In this document: positions 17,617-27,375 of the stretch, one piece after another
How the letters are laid out: every line of letters begins with the position of its first letter
How positions within the stretch are numbered: the first letter of the stretch is position 1
Source of the DNA: Candidatus Lustribacter telmatis
GTDB lineage: Bacteria > Vulcanimicrobiota > Vulcanimicrobiia > Vulcanimicrobiales > Vulcanimicrobiaceae
NCBI GenBank assembly: GCA_003164045.1
Contig: PLRU01000060.1
Span: 1-64,000, forward strand
Reading direction: 5' to 3'
Length of the DNA stretch: 64,000 nucleotides
The notes under the pieces: model-generated
Databases searched by the model: none
The model's input: only the letters and a program-made list of their open reading frames with translations
Told to the model about the DNA's origin: nothing
Translations under genes and position numbers: made by a program

Positions 17617-19176
17617 ATGATCCTCGCCTCACGGCTTCTCGCACGGGTCGGATTGAAGACCGTGGTGGCGGCGGTTGCATTCCTTGCCGCATCGGCGCCA
17701 GGCGCCGGATCGGCGGCGCCGGTTCCGGTTCCGAGCCCAAGCCCGAGCCCGACGCCAAGTCCGTTAACCTTCGCCGGTTTCGTGCGATCGACCGATTATA
17801 CGGTTCAGACGCAGACGAACCCCGCGAACGGTGGCCCGCGTATCCCCTCGTATTATCCGTCATTCACCGCCGACATGAACTTGCGCCTCAACTATCGTTT
17901 CGGCGCATCGCCCATCTCGGTGGGCGTGTCGTACCTCGACGCGCAACCGATCGGCTCGTGCACGACTCCGTCGCCGCCGGCCGGCTCGACCTGCATCAAC
18001 GGCGCCAACAATCTACCGGGCTTTCCGATCAGCACGTTCATGGAAGCGTACGTTCAATATCGCGGTGATCGTCTTTTTGCGAAACTCGGTAACCAGGTGA
18101 TCAATACGCCCTGGGCTACGTCGGCAACCGGCGCGCACATCGATCCGTCATCGTTTCAAGGCCTCGACGTGCGATACTCCCTCGGCAACGACTTCACGAT
18201 CGAGGGCGGTGACTATGTGCGCTTCAAGCCGAGCGAGCTTGGCGGGTTCCAGCGCATAACGCTCCTGACCGGCTATCCGCTCGGGGCGGCTGGATTGGCG
18301 AACAACATCTACGACCCGAGCGGCCTCAGTATTCAGACCAATGGGATCGTATACGGCCGCGCTGGGTACGCCGGCGCCGACGGCATTGCCGCGAACGTCT
18401 ATGTTTACGGAATGCAGGATATCGCAAATATTCTGTGGTTCGACGCGAGCCTTCCGCTCGGGGCATCGAGGTTCAAGCCGTTCGTCAAACTTCAAGGGGG
18501 CTCGGAATCAAACGCCGGAACCGCGGTGATCGGCAAGATCGATTCATCGGTGCTCGGCGTGCAAGCCGGTGTGAACTTTACCCCGACGCTCTCGACGACG
18601 GTCGGCTACGACGGAATTCCGATTCACACCGACACGGTGACGCTACCGGCCGGGTATACGTGCCCCGGCCCCGGCGCCTCCGGCGCAAATGTCATCGCCG
18701 TTAACTCCCTACTCACCACGAAGTCGTTACCATACTTCTTGCCGACCGGCGGCACCGGCAATTGTACGCTGAATGCAAACGGGACGGCAAACCTCTACGA
18801 CGGCGGCTGGGCCAGTCCATACAGCGACTCGTACGGGATTGATCCACTGTTCACGACTCCGACAACGGTGGGCCTCGTCGACCGCAGGTCGCCCGGAAGC
18901 GCCGTGACGGCGCGTCTCACGTACACGAATCCAACGAATCAATTCATCTCGTATGTCAGCCGAACATACTTCGATTACACGACGCCGGCCTACGCGCAAT
19001 CGACGTACGAGACGGACATCGATGCCCTGTATTACTTCAAACGGATCCCGGCCGGGCCGTACCGGGGATTCTTATTTCATTACCGTTACGCCGTTCAGAC
19101 ACAGAGCGGGAGCGCGACCTACAGCGGCACCTCACAACTCACATACAACCGCTTTCAACTCGAGTACGATTTTTAA
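17617..19176 (+). CDS. Outer-membrane porin-like beta-barrel protein with Pro-rich linker
   Basis: Signal peptide, PVPVPSPSPSPTPSP linker, alternating amphipathic strands, C-terminal aromatic FQLEYDF. Confidence 0.72.
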   Translation: MILASRLLARVGLKTVVAAVAFLAASAPGAGSAAPVPVPSPSPSPTPSPLTFAGFVRSTDYTVQTQTNPANGGPRIPSYYPSFTADMNLRLNYRFGASPISVGVSYLDAQPIGSCTTPSPPAGSTCINGANNLPGFPISTFMEAYVQYRGDRLFAKLGNQVINTPWATSATGAHIDPSSFQGLDVRYSLGNDFTIEGGDYVRFKPSELGGFQRITLLTGYPLGAAGLANNIYDPSGLSIQTNGIVYGRAGYAGADGIAANVYVYGMQDIANILWFDASLPLGASRFKPFVKLQGGSESNAGTAVIGKIDSSVLGVQAGVNFTPTLSTTVGYDGIPIHTDTVTLPAGYTCPGPGASGANVIAVNSLLTTKSLPYFLPTGGTGNCTLNANGTANLYDGGWASPYSDSYGIDPLFTTPTTVGLVDRRSPGSAVTARLTYTNPTNQFISYVSRTYFDYTTPAYAQSTYETDIDALYYFKRIPAGPYRGFLFHYRYAVQTQSGSATYSGTSQLTYNRFQLEYDF

Positions 19177-19248
19177 CGATTCTTAAGGCTGCCGCTTTCG
19201 CCCGGCGCAGCGAAGTTCAGCACCACCGGTGCACGATAGGAACACAAC

Positions 19249-19722
19249 ATGAGCCAGCCACATACGACCAATACTGAACTTGAAAGGCTGAAGGATACGG
19301 GTCTCGAGCTTGAAGACTCGGCCCAGGACATCCGCAATCGCAAAGTGGTCGATGCACACGGTGAAGACATCGGTCACGTAAGTGCGCTTTTCATTGACCA
19401 GGGCGAGCGGAAAGTGCGAATGCTGGCAATTCGCGCGGGCGGCTTTCTCGGGCTCGGGGATCGGCACTTCCTGCTTCCGGTGGACGCGATAACGAGTGTC
19501 ACCAAAGGCGAAGTGCATGTCAACCAGACTCGCGACCGCATCGTCCGCTCACCCGTCTACGATCCCACACTTGTCGAAACGCCGACTCAGGAATACTGGG
19601 AACCATATTATGGGTACTACGGGCTCTCGCCGTATTGGGGTTCGGAATACATGTACCCTCACTTTCCGATCGTCTCGGAGGAACCCAGCAGGGACGAGCG
19701 CTCCGGCTATAATGGAGACTGA
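19249..19722 (+). CDS. PRC-barrel domain protein
   Basis: RNRKVVDAHGEDIGHVSALFIDQGERKVRMLAIRAGGFLGLG. Confidence 0.83.
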   Translation: MSQPHTTNTELERLKDTGLELEDSAQDIRNRKVVDAHGEDIGHVSALFIDQGERKVRMLAIRAGGFLGLGDRHFLLPVDAITSVTKGEVHVNQTRDRIVRSPVYDPTLVETPTQEYWEPYYGYYGLSPYWGSEYMYPHFPIVSEEPSRDERSGYNGD

Positions 19723-19738
19723 AGCACAACTCGCGGAA

Positions 19739-20110
19739 TCAATGCGGCATCTCGTCATCCTCGAGTCCGAAGTAGTGTCCGAACTCATGGATGACTGTCG
19801 CCCGCACCTGCTGTACGGCTTCGTGCCGCGTGTGAGCAACGCGGTTAATCGGTCCGCGAAAAACAACGATCGTGCCCGGCAGTATTGGCATGTTATGCGT
19901 GCGGGCGGTGAGCGGGACGCCACGGTAGATGCCAAGGAGCTCTGAATGGACATTCGCATCATGTTCGAGGCCGGCGACATCGTCATGAGCCGGCTCATCT
20001 TCAACCGCGATGACGATGTTCTCGACGAGATCGGCGAAGCGCTTCGGTAGCGATTCCAGAGCTTCTTCGACAACGCGCTCAAATTCGGCGCGTGTCAGGC
20101 CATGATACAT
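19739..20110 (-). CDS. Small zincin-like metallopeptidase
   Basis: TVIHEFGHYFGLEDDEM (HExxH...H); 3 nt downstream of the glycogen phosphorylase stop. Confidence 0.88.
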   Translation of the reverse strand: MYHGLTRAEFERVVEEALESLPKRFADLVENIVIAVEDEPAHDDVAGLEHDANVHSELLGIYRGVPLTARTHNMPILPGTIVVFRGPINRVAHTRHEAVQQVRATVIHEFGHYFGLEDDEMPH

Positions 20111-20113
20111 GCT

Positions 20114-22594
20114 TCAGCGCTGCCAGGATATAAGGCCGCACTCGAGCGGCAGAGCCAAGTCCGGCACGTTCGGTACGACACGCGGCGTGTAATCCGCGAG
20201 GGGACGGTTCATCGACGCCGTGCATTCATACATGCCTGGCTCCGCCGGCGCCGGTCGCATCACAATGATCTCGCGCGGATGGCTGCCGGTCATCTCAGCA
20301 TAAAGCTCGACGCGAACGAGCGATGGGTCGATCGCGCCGAGCCGTACGTCGACGCGAATCAGGCGCGGGCCGGTTGCCGTCTCTGTATGCGAAGAACCAA
20401 TGGCGATCTCGCCCCAGTGCCGTTCGAGTGATGTAACGGCGGCCTCGAGCGTTCGCGCGAGTGCCCCGTCGCCGGCGCTCCGCTTGCGATAGGCTGCGGC
20501 CGCCGAGAGATACTTCTCCTCAACATATTCGCGCAGCATCCGGTTCGTGGAGAAATGACCGGTGAGCCGTTTCATGCTGGCTCGCATCGACGCGATCCAC
20601 GCGGTCGGCGATCCGCCTCGGTCGCGCGTGTAGAAGCGCGGCCCGATCTCGTTCTCGAGCAACCCGTAGAGAGCGTCGGCCTCTTCCGCGTCCGCACCCT
20701 CGTCGGGAATAATGCTCTGCGCATTGCCGAATGCCCAGCCGACGTCGGGTTCGTAGGCCTCGGCCCACCAGCCGTCCAGTTCACTCAGGTTGAGCCCGCC
20801 GTTCACTAGGACTTTCATCCCGCTGGTACCGCTTGCTTCCAAGGGACGCCGCGGCGTATTGATCCAGACGTCGCAGCCCTGAACGAGTTCCTCCGCGAGT
20901 AGGAGATCGTAATCGTTGAGAAACGCAACGTGCCCGCGAACATCCGGCCGTTCGCCGAACGCCAGCCAAGCGCGAATCATCGCCTTCCCCTCCTCGTCGC
21001 GGGGATGCGCCTTTCCGGCAAGCACCAACTGCATCGGATGTATCGTGCTGGTCAGGAGCCGAGCGAGCCGGTCCGGATCACGTAAGAGGAGCGTCGTGCG
21101 TTTATAGCCGGTGAAGCGTCGTGCGAAGCCGAGGGTTAGGACATCCGGATCGAGCGTTTCGGCTGCGTCCGCTACGCGGCTTTCCGGCGCTCCGATCTCG
21201 CCCAGTTGTTGGGTGAGACGGCGGCGGGCCCGTTCAACCAGTCGGCGCCGATTCGAGTTACGCATCGACCACAGATCGGCATCTCCAACGTACTCGATTT
21301 TTTCTGCCAGCCCGCGAAGGTCACCGCGCCAGCGCTCGCTACCGCAAGCGGCGGTCCATAACGCATCGGCGTCAGCGGAATCCCACGATGGTGTGTGCAC
21401 ACCGTTTGTGACGTAGCCGACGGGAACGTCATCGATCGGATGGCGCGGAAACAACGGCGAAAACAACGTGCGGCTGACTTCACCATGTAAGCGGCTCACG
21501 CCGTTGACGCCGCCGCTGCAGCGGACGGCAAGGTAGGCCATGTTGAGCGGCTCTGCGGAATTTGGTTCGCGGCGACCCAGCGCGAGCAAATCTTCTACGT
21601 CGATGCCGATCGCCCGCGCGTGCGGCGCGAGATACTTCGTCGCGAGGCCGGCGTCAAAACGGTCAAAGGCCGCGGCGATCGGCGTGTGCGTGGTAAAGAG
21701 CGTACCGCTACGCGTCAAGCGGAGTGCCGCGTTGAACGGGAGGCCCATCTCCGCCATGATCGCACGCGTCCGCTCGATCGATGCGAGCGCGGCGTGCCCT
21801 TCATTGAGGTGACAGATCTCCGGCCGAACTCCAAGCGCCGTCAGTAACCGCCAGCCGCCGATGCCGAGTACGACTTCCTGCTGGAGACGCTCCTCATCGC
21901 TTCCCCCGTAGAGCCGCGCCGTGATGCCGCGGTCGGCGGGCTGGTTCGCCGGGTCGTTGCAGTCGAGGAGATAGAGCTGGGTTCGTCCTACCTGCGCCAC
22001 CCACGTTCGTGCGAAGACTGTGCGACCGGGAAATTCAATCGGAATCCGGATACGCTCGCCATCGGCGTCACGAGCCGGCATGATCGGTAACTCGCCGGGA
22101 TCGTTGGGCGGATAGAGTTCGCGTTGTGAGCCGTCGCGCTCGAGAATCTGGCGAAAATAGCCCTCGGTATACAAGATCCCAACGCCGACCACCGGAACGC
22201 CGAGATCGCTTGCCGCCTTAAGGTAGTCGCCGCCGAGAACTCCCAGGCCGCCGGCATAGATCGGAAGTGCCTCGCTCAGCCCGAACTCCATGCTGAAAAA
22301 GGCTACGGGCCCAAGTGCTTGCGTCGCACCGCTCTCCTCGAACCACGGCCGGGCGGTACGCATTTCGGTCCGTGCTTGCTGGCACCGCGCGAGGATGCCG
22401 AGGAATTCTCCATCGTGCGCGAGCGTGCCGAGCTGTCGTGCGCTGACCACTTGAAGCACGAACCATGCGTTTCGGGTCTCGAGCCACACGGCTGGGTCGA
22501 GGGCCTGCCAGAGCTCATCGGCGGCGTGCGACCACGCCCAGCGTAGGTCCAAAGCCAGCGCAGTCAACTCGCGCCGCAACCTTTCCGGACGCAT
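20114..22594 (-). CDS. glgP: Alpha-glucan (glycogen/maltodextrin) phosphorylase
   Basis: FFSMEFGLSEALPIYAGGLGVLGGDYLKAASDLGVP, EGHAAL, GFARRFTGYKR, EASGTSGMKVLVNGGLNLSELDGWW; RBS AAGGAG upstream of 22594. Confidence 0.95.
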   Translation of the reverse strand: MRPERLRRELTALALDLRWAWSHAADELWQALDPAVWLETRNAWFVLQVVSARQLGTLAHDGEFLGILARCQQARTEMRTARPWFEESGATQALGPVAFFSMEFGLSEALPIYAGGLGVLGGDYLKAASDLGVPVVGVGILYTEGYFRQILERDGSQRELYPPNDPGELPIMPARDADGERIRIPIEFPGRTVFARTWVAQVGRTQLYLLDCNDPANQPADRGITARLYGGSDEERLQQEVVLGIGGWRLLTALGVRPEICHLNEGHAALASIERTRAIMAEMGLPFNAALRLTRSGTLFTTHTPIAAAFDRFDAGLATKYLAPHARAIGIDVEDLLALGRREPNSAEPLNMAYLAVRCSGGVNGVSRLHGEVSRTLFSPLFPRHPIDDVPVGYVTNGVHTPSWDSADADALWTAACGSERWRGDLRGLAEKIEYVGDADLWSMRNSNRRRLVERARRRLTQQLGEIGAPESRVADAAETLDPDVLTLGFARRFTGYKRTTLLLRDPDRLARLLTSTIHPMQLVLAGKAHPRDEEGKAMIRAWLAFGERPDVRGHVAFLNDYDLLLAEELVQGCDVWINTPRRPLEASGTSGMKVLVNGGLNLSELDGWWAEAYEPDVGWAFGNAQSIIPDEGADAEEADALYGLLENEIGPRFYTRDRGGSPTAWIASMRASMKRLTGHFSTNRMLREYVEEKYLSAAAAYRKRSAGDGALARTLEAAVTSLERHWGEIAIGSSHTETATGPRLIRVDVRLGAIDPSLVRVELYAEMTGSHPREIIVMRPAPAEPGMYECTASMNRPLADYTPRVVPNVPDLALPLECGLISWQR

Positions 22595-22670
22595 ACAGGG
22601 CCAACTCCTTAAGCGGCGAGGGGTGCTCTCTGTTCGCCGGAAGGCCGACAACCTATGCCGGCGCCCAGCT

Positions 22671-22714
22671 GTGAAAGGCGTCTTCATTGAATATTCGCGA
22701 TTCCAGCGTACGTT
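22671..22714 (+). promoter_or_regulatory. Candidate PhoB/OmpR-type box plus -10 upstream of spoIIE copy 3
   Basis: GTGAAA-GGCGT-CTTCAT-TGAAT-ATTCGC then 10 nt then TACGTT. Confidence 0.5.
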
Positions 22715-22772
22715 CTCGTACAGGCAATATCTCTGGCCATTGAGCAACGAGAGTGCGCCCGTCGAGGAGACG

Positions 22773-23603
22773 ATGATCGATTATTTCGTTCCGCCGCTCG
22801 TCGACGGAACACCGGCAATCGCAGAAGCCCAGCTCCTGGTATCGTCGACCGTACGTAGTTACGACGGCGGCACCCAATGCGGGGACCTCGCCGTTACGTT
22901 GCCGCTTAGCTCGGGCCGCACGGCAATCATTGTCCTTGACATTGCCGGCCATGGCGCAGGCCGCGCCTCCCTCTCGTCAGCCATCGCTGACGAGATTCTC
23001 ACGGCCCTCGTCGACGATGCGTCCCCGGCCTCGGCAATCGATCGGGCCGACCATCTTCTGCGAACGGTTGACGATGATACCCCGTATGCAGTTGCATTCG
23101 TTGCATTAATTCATCCTATTCTGCGAACCGTCGTGTACGCGTCTGCCGGACACGATGTCGCCTTCACGCTCGCAGACGACGGAAGAATCCGGCACCTCAT
23201 GCAGACCGCATCGATGCTCGGGATTCCCCTTGCCAACCACGCTTGTGATGCTGTTTTCACTCTCGACGCGACCGAAACGCTCGTCATCGTTACCGACGGT
23301 ATCTCCGACAGTCACCGAGCCGGCTCAGATGACTTCTTCGGTGCAACCCGGACGGCGCTTGCGGTTACGCGCTCCCGGATCGACGGCACGGATCCTTCTC
23401 AGGCAATTCTCGAAGCTGCTTGCGCACACGAAGGCGGCGTTCAAGTCGACGACGATGCTGCGCTCGTCGTATGCCTGCCGTCTCCGAACCAACGTCGCAA
23501 CGCTTCGGTAGCGACCGTCCATACTCTAGACGATCATCGCCATTCTGTTCGTTCTATGGCTCCTGAGGTTCACCGTCCACGTCAGGCTCGTGCACGCATA
23601 TGA
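22773..23603 (+). CDS. SpoIIE/PPM-family serine phosphatase, copy 3
   Basis: LDIAGHGAGRASLS, ASAGHDVAF, VIVTDGISD; paralog of copies 1 and 2; RBS GAGGAG. Confidence 0.88.
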   Translation: MIDYFVPPLVDGTPAIAEAQLLVSSTVRSYDGGTQCGDLAVTLPLSSGRTAIIVLDIAGHGAGRASLSSAIADEILTALVDDASPASAIDRADHLLRTVDDDTPYAVAFVALIHPILRTVVYASAGHDVAFTLADDGRIRHLMQTASMLGIPLANHACDAVFTLDATETLVIVTDGISDSHRAGSDDFFGATRTALAVTRSRIDGTDPSQAILEAACAHEGGVQVDDDAALVVCLPSPNQRRNASVATVHTLDDHRHSVRSMAPEVHRPRQARARI

Positions 23604-23620
23604 AGTACTCGCACGCCGGC

Positions 23621-23654
23621 GTTCATACGAAGTTCATCCTCATTGCGGCATGCT
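23621..23654 (+). promoter_or_regulatory. Candidate PhoB/OmpR-type box upstream of the MacAB-like operon
   Basis: GTTCAT-ACGAA-GTTCAT, perfect 11-bp spaced direct repeat, then 11 nt then CATGCT. Confidence 0.5.
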
Positions 23655-23703
23655 ATCGAAAGGGCGACCTGTCGATGGAAGCTCGTGAGGAAGGACAGCC
23701 CTG

Positions 23704-25413
23704 ATGGTCGTCACGCAAATGGTTCCGCCTGCGGCGAACGGCACGACCGACTCGTCGCCGAAGGTCAAACCCGCCCGCAAGCGCCCGCGATTATGGCTGA
23801 TCGCTGCCGCGCTGGTCGGCATTGGCATTCTCATCATCGTAGGAATCCTTGTTTGGCGCGCGGTCGTGCCGGCCGCGAACGTTCTCGTCACGACCCCGGT
23901 GCTGCAAGGGACGCTCGCTCGCACCGTCACGGCGTCGGGTACGGTCAATCCGCAAAATACGATCAGCGTCGGCTCGCAGGTCTCGGGGACGATCTCCGAG
24001 ATCGACGTCGACTACAACAGCGTCGTTCGTACCGGAGAAGTGCTGGCGCGGATCGATCCGACGCTGTTTAAGGCATCATTGGCTCAGACCCAGGCCGAAC
24101 TGGCGCAAACCGAGGCGAACGCGCGCGAAGCGGCGTCCGCCGCCGTCGGGACGCAGGCCGCAATCGCCGTTCAGCGTGCTACCGCGAACGCAGCCGTCCA
24201 GAACGTCAATGCAGCGAAGGCCAATGCCGCCGCGCAAACCGACGCAATTGCCGCCGCGCAAGCAAATGTCGATAAGGCGCAGAGCGCGCTGGTTCTGGCG
24301 CAGCAGACGATCGTGCGTGACAAGAGCCTCCTGAGTCAGGGGTTCATCGCGCAGAACGCGGTCGATGCGGATCAGGCAAGTCTCGAAGCCGCCCAGTCCA
24401 GCGTCTTGAATGCGCAGGCAACCCTCACGCAAGCGCGGTCACAGGCGGTCGCGAGCACGCAACAGGCAAATCAAGCCGTGGCACAGAGCGTTTCGCAAAA
24501 CGCGCAGAACACGGTCGCCGGCGCTACGGCTCAAGCATCGATCGGAACCGCGCAGGCGCAGGCCGCCGCGATCGGCATCCAAACCGCCCAGGTGAAGACG
24601 GCTGAGTACGACCTCGCACACGCGACGATCACTTCGCCGGTAAACGGAACCGTCATCGTACGCAACGTCGCACTCGGCGAAACGGTGGCCTCCAGTTTCA
24701 GCACACCGGTGTTGTTCACGATTGCGCAAGATCTTTCGAAAATGGAAGTCGACCTCGCGGTCGGCGAGCCTGATATCGGGGCGGTGAAAATCGGCGATCC
24801 GGTGACCTTCACGGTGCTCGCCTACCCTCAAACATTTTCCGGTACGGTCTCTCAGGTCCGCCAGAACCCGACCGTAGTCAGCAACGTCGTCACGTACGAC
24901 ACGGTCGTCATCGTGAACAACAAGGCCGGCTTGTTGCGGCCCGGGATGACCGCCAACGCGCTCATCCAGACGCAAACCGTCAGCGGTGCCCTGATCGTGC
25001 CGCTGCAAGCGCTGGAATACCGGCCGTCGGCCGCCACGATCGCTCAGTACCATCTGTCCGGCTCCGCCGGCAACGCGCCGGCGCATCCGCGCGGTGCCGG
25101 AACGGTCGGCGCCGCCGCCGGCTCGCAATTCGGTGCGACGATGGGCGCGGGCGCGACGACGCTTCCGGCGGGATCGCACGGTCGCATTTTTGTCCAGCGC
25201 GCCGGAACCCTAATAATGGTGCCGGTGCAAATCATCTTGACGGCTGCCACGCAAGCTGCCGTCAAGCCACTGAGCGGCACACTCCAAACGAGCGATGCCG
25301 TCGTCACCTCCGACACGGCGGGCGCGCAGCCGCGGGCAAGCACCGCGGCCCAGACCGCACCCGGCTTTGGAGGGTCGGCGCAAGGCGGCGGGGCCGCCCG
25401 AGCCGTGCGATGA
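23704..25413 (+). CDS. HlyD/MacA-type periplasmic adaptor protein
   Basis: TM anchor, VTASGTVNPQNTISVGSQVSGTI, long coiled coil, LAHATITSPVNGTVIVRNV. Confidence 0.92.
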   Translation: MVVTQMVPPAANGTTDSSPKVKPARKRPRLWLIAAALVGIGILIIVGILVWRAVVPAANVLVTTPVLQGTLARTVTASGTVNPQNTISVGSQVSGTISEIDVDYNSVVRTGEVLARIDPTLFKASLAQTQAELAQTEANAREAASAAVGTQAAIAVQRATANAAVQNVNAAKANAAAQTDAIAAAQANVDKAQSALVLAQQTIVRDKSLLSQGFIAQNAVDADQASLEAAQSSVLNAQATLTQARSQAVASTQQANQAVAQSVSQNAQNTVAGATAQASIGTAQAQAAAIGIQTAQVKTAEYDLAHATITSPVNGTVIVRNVALGETVASSFSTPVLFTIAQDLSKMEVDLAVGEPDIGAVKIGDPVTFTVLAYPQTFSGTVSQVRQNPTVVSNVVTYDTVVIVNNKAGLLRPGMTANALIQTQTVSGALIVPLQALEYRPSAATIAQYHLSGSAGNAPAHPRGAGTVGAAAGSQFGATMGAGATTLPAGSHGRIFVQRAGTLIMVPVQIILTAATQAAVKPLSGTLQTSDAVVTSDTAGAQPRASTAAQTAPGFGGSAQGGGAARAVR

Positions 25414-26135
25414 CCATCCCGGTCGTCCAGACCTTCGGCCTGTGCAAAGACTATACGATGGGCGGTCAGGTGGTGCACGCGGTTGCGGACGTGTCGCTGA
25501 CGATTGAAAGCGGCGAATTCGTCGCAGTCACCGGACCGTCGGGTTCCGGCAAGTCGACCTTCATGCACATCATTGGTTTGCTCGACGCGGCTACGTCCGG
25601 ACGGTACGAGCTCGACGGCGTCGAGGCCGGCACGTTGAGCCGGGTTGCGCAGGCATCGCTGCGCAGCCGAAAGCTCGGCTTCGTCTTCCAAGCGTACAAC
25701 TTGCTCGCGCGCACGTCGGCGGTCGAGAACGTCGAGCTGCCGTTACTCTACGCCGGTGTCCCCGACGCTGAACGTCGGCGCCGCGCGAGCGCGGCACTCG
25801 GCATCGTCGGGCTTTCCGACCGCCTGTTCAGCGAGCCCAATCAACTCTCAGGCGGACAGCAGCAGCGGGTCGCGATCGCGCGCGCGATCGTGAACGACCC
25901 AAGTCTGATTCTCGCCGACGAGCCGACCGGCGCGCTGGACACCAAAGCCAACGACGACGTCATGGCGCTCTTTCGCCGCTTGAACGTCGAAAAGGGCATT
26001 ACGATCTTGCTCGTGACGCACGACCCGGGCATTGCTGCCCACGCGGATCGGTTGATTACGTTTCGCGATGGGGCCGTGATTAGCGACGAACGGAACCGCA
26101 AAGCCGTCCTCGCCGCCCCCGGTGTTCCGGCATGA
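25410..26135 (+). CDS. MacB-type ABC transporter ATP-binding protein
   Basis: Walker A GPSGSGKST, LSGGQQQRVAIARA, ILADEPTGALD. Confidence 0.96.
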   Translation: MTIPVVQTFGLCKDYTMGGQVVHAVADVSLTIESGEFVAVTGPSGSGKSTFMHIIGLLDAATSGRYELDGVEAGTLSRVAQASLRSRKLGFVFQAYNLLARTSAVENVELPLLYAGVPDAERRRRASAALGIVGLSDRLFSEPNQLSGGQQQRVAIARAIVNDPSLILADEPTGALDTKANDDVMALFRRLNVEKGITILLVTHDPGIAAHADRLITFRDGAVISDERNRKAVLAAPGVPA

Positions 26136-27343
26136 ATTTGAAGTCGACGCTGAAGACGGCGTTCAGCGCACTGGTGCGTAACCGCGCGCGTTCGCTGTTG
26201 ACGATGCTGGGCGTCGTGATCGGGGTGGCCGCCGTCATCGTAACGGTCGCAATCGGCGCCGGCGCTCGGGCGTCGGTGCAGAATCAAATCAACAGCCTGG
26301 GAAGTAATCTGATCATTGTGCTTCCTGGCAGCGTAACGCAATCCGGCGCTCGCACCGGCAGCGGCGGAGCATCAACCCTTACACCGCAAGATGCGGTCGC
26401 GATCGCCGCGTTACCTGACGTCTCGGCCGTTACGCCGGTGGTGACGGTCCGCACGCAGGTCGTCGGCGGGGGCGCGAACTGGCAGACGACGATCAGCGGA
26501 GTCGCGCCGACTTACACTTACGTGCGGCAGTGGGCGCTCGCCGAAGGCACGTTCTTCTCCGACGCCGATGTCGCATCGGCCGCCAAAGTCTGCATCATCG
26601 GCCAGACCGTCGTCGCCAACCTCTTCGGAACCACGAACCCGATTGGGCAGACCTTGTTGATCAAGAACGTGCCCTTCACGATTGTGGGCACGCTGTCCGC
26701 GCGCGGCCAGAGCAGCGTCGGCCAGGATCAAGACGACACGGTCATCGTTCCGTACACTTCCGCGTTGCAACGCCTCACAGGCGGCACCTTTGTTAACGAG
26801 CTCATGGTGTCGGGGGACGACCAAGCGGATACGAGCGGCGTCCAAACCGAGATTACTGCATTGCTCGAGCAACGACACCGCATCACGAACGGTCAGGACG
26901 ACTTTCAGGTGCGCAACCTCGCCGACATCGCAAGCGCCGCGTCTGCGTCGGCGACGGTGATGGAGTATCTCCTCGCCAGCGTCGCAGCCGTGTCGCTCGT
27001 CGTCGGCGGTATCGGCATCATGAACATCATGCTCGTCTCCGTCACCGAAAGAACCCGCGAAATCGGCCTGCGCATGGCGGTCGGCGCTCCTCCCTACGCG
27101 ATCCTCTCGCAGTTCTTGATCGAATCGGTCGGGCTCTCGCTCATCGGCGGAGCAATCGGCGTCATCGTGGGGTTTGCCGGGACGTATCTCATTTCGCTGC
27201 TGGCGAATTGGCCGACCGTCATCGCGCCCGAGGCCGTGGTAATCGCCGTCGTCTTCTCGGCGCTCGTCGGTGCGTTCTTCGGTTACTATCCGGCGCTAAA
27301 AGCTTCGCAGCTAAATCCCATCGATGCACTACGCTTCGAATAA
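26132..27343 (+). CDS. MacB-type ABC transporter permease
   Basis: Periplasmic MacB domain and C-terminal GGIGIMNIMLVSVTERTREIGLRMAVGA. Confidence 0.95.
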   Translation: MNLKSTLKTAFSALVRNRARSLLTMLGVVIGVAAVIVTVAIGAGARASVQNQINSLGSNLIIVLPGSVTQSGARTGSGGASTLTPQDAVAIAALPDVSAVTPVVTVRTQVVGGGANWQTTISGVAPTYTYVRQWALAEGTFFSDADVASAAKVCIIGQTVVANLFGTTNPIGQTLLIKNVPFTIVGTLSARGQSSVGQDQDDTVIVPYTSALQRLTGGTFVNELMVSGDDQADTSGVQTEITALLEQRHRITNGQDDFQVRNLADIASAASASATVMEYLLASVAAVSLVVGGIGIMNIMLVSVTERTREIGLRMAVGAPPYAILSQFLIESVGLSLIGGAIGVIVGFAGTYLISLLANWPTVIAPEAVVIAVVFSALVGAFFGYYPALKASQLNPIDALRFE

Positions 27344-27375
27344 CCCCTACAAGCAACATCTCTGCAGATCGAGCA

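Noticed and set aside
17719-17763. Tandem Pro-Ser repeat in the porin gene
   Set aside because: Simple coding repeat forming a Pro-rich linker; not a CRISPR or mobile repeat.
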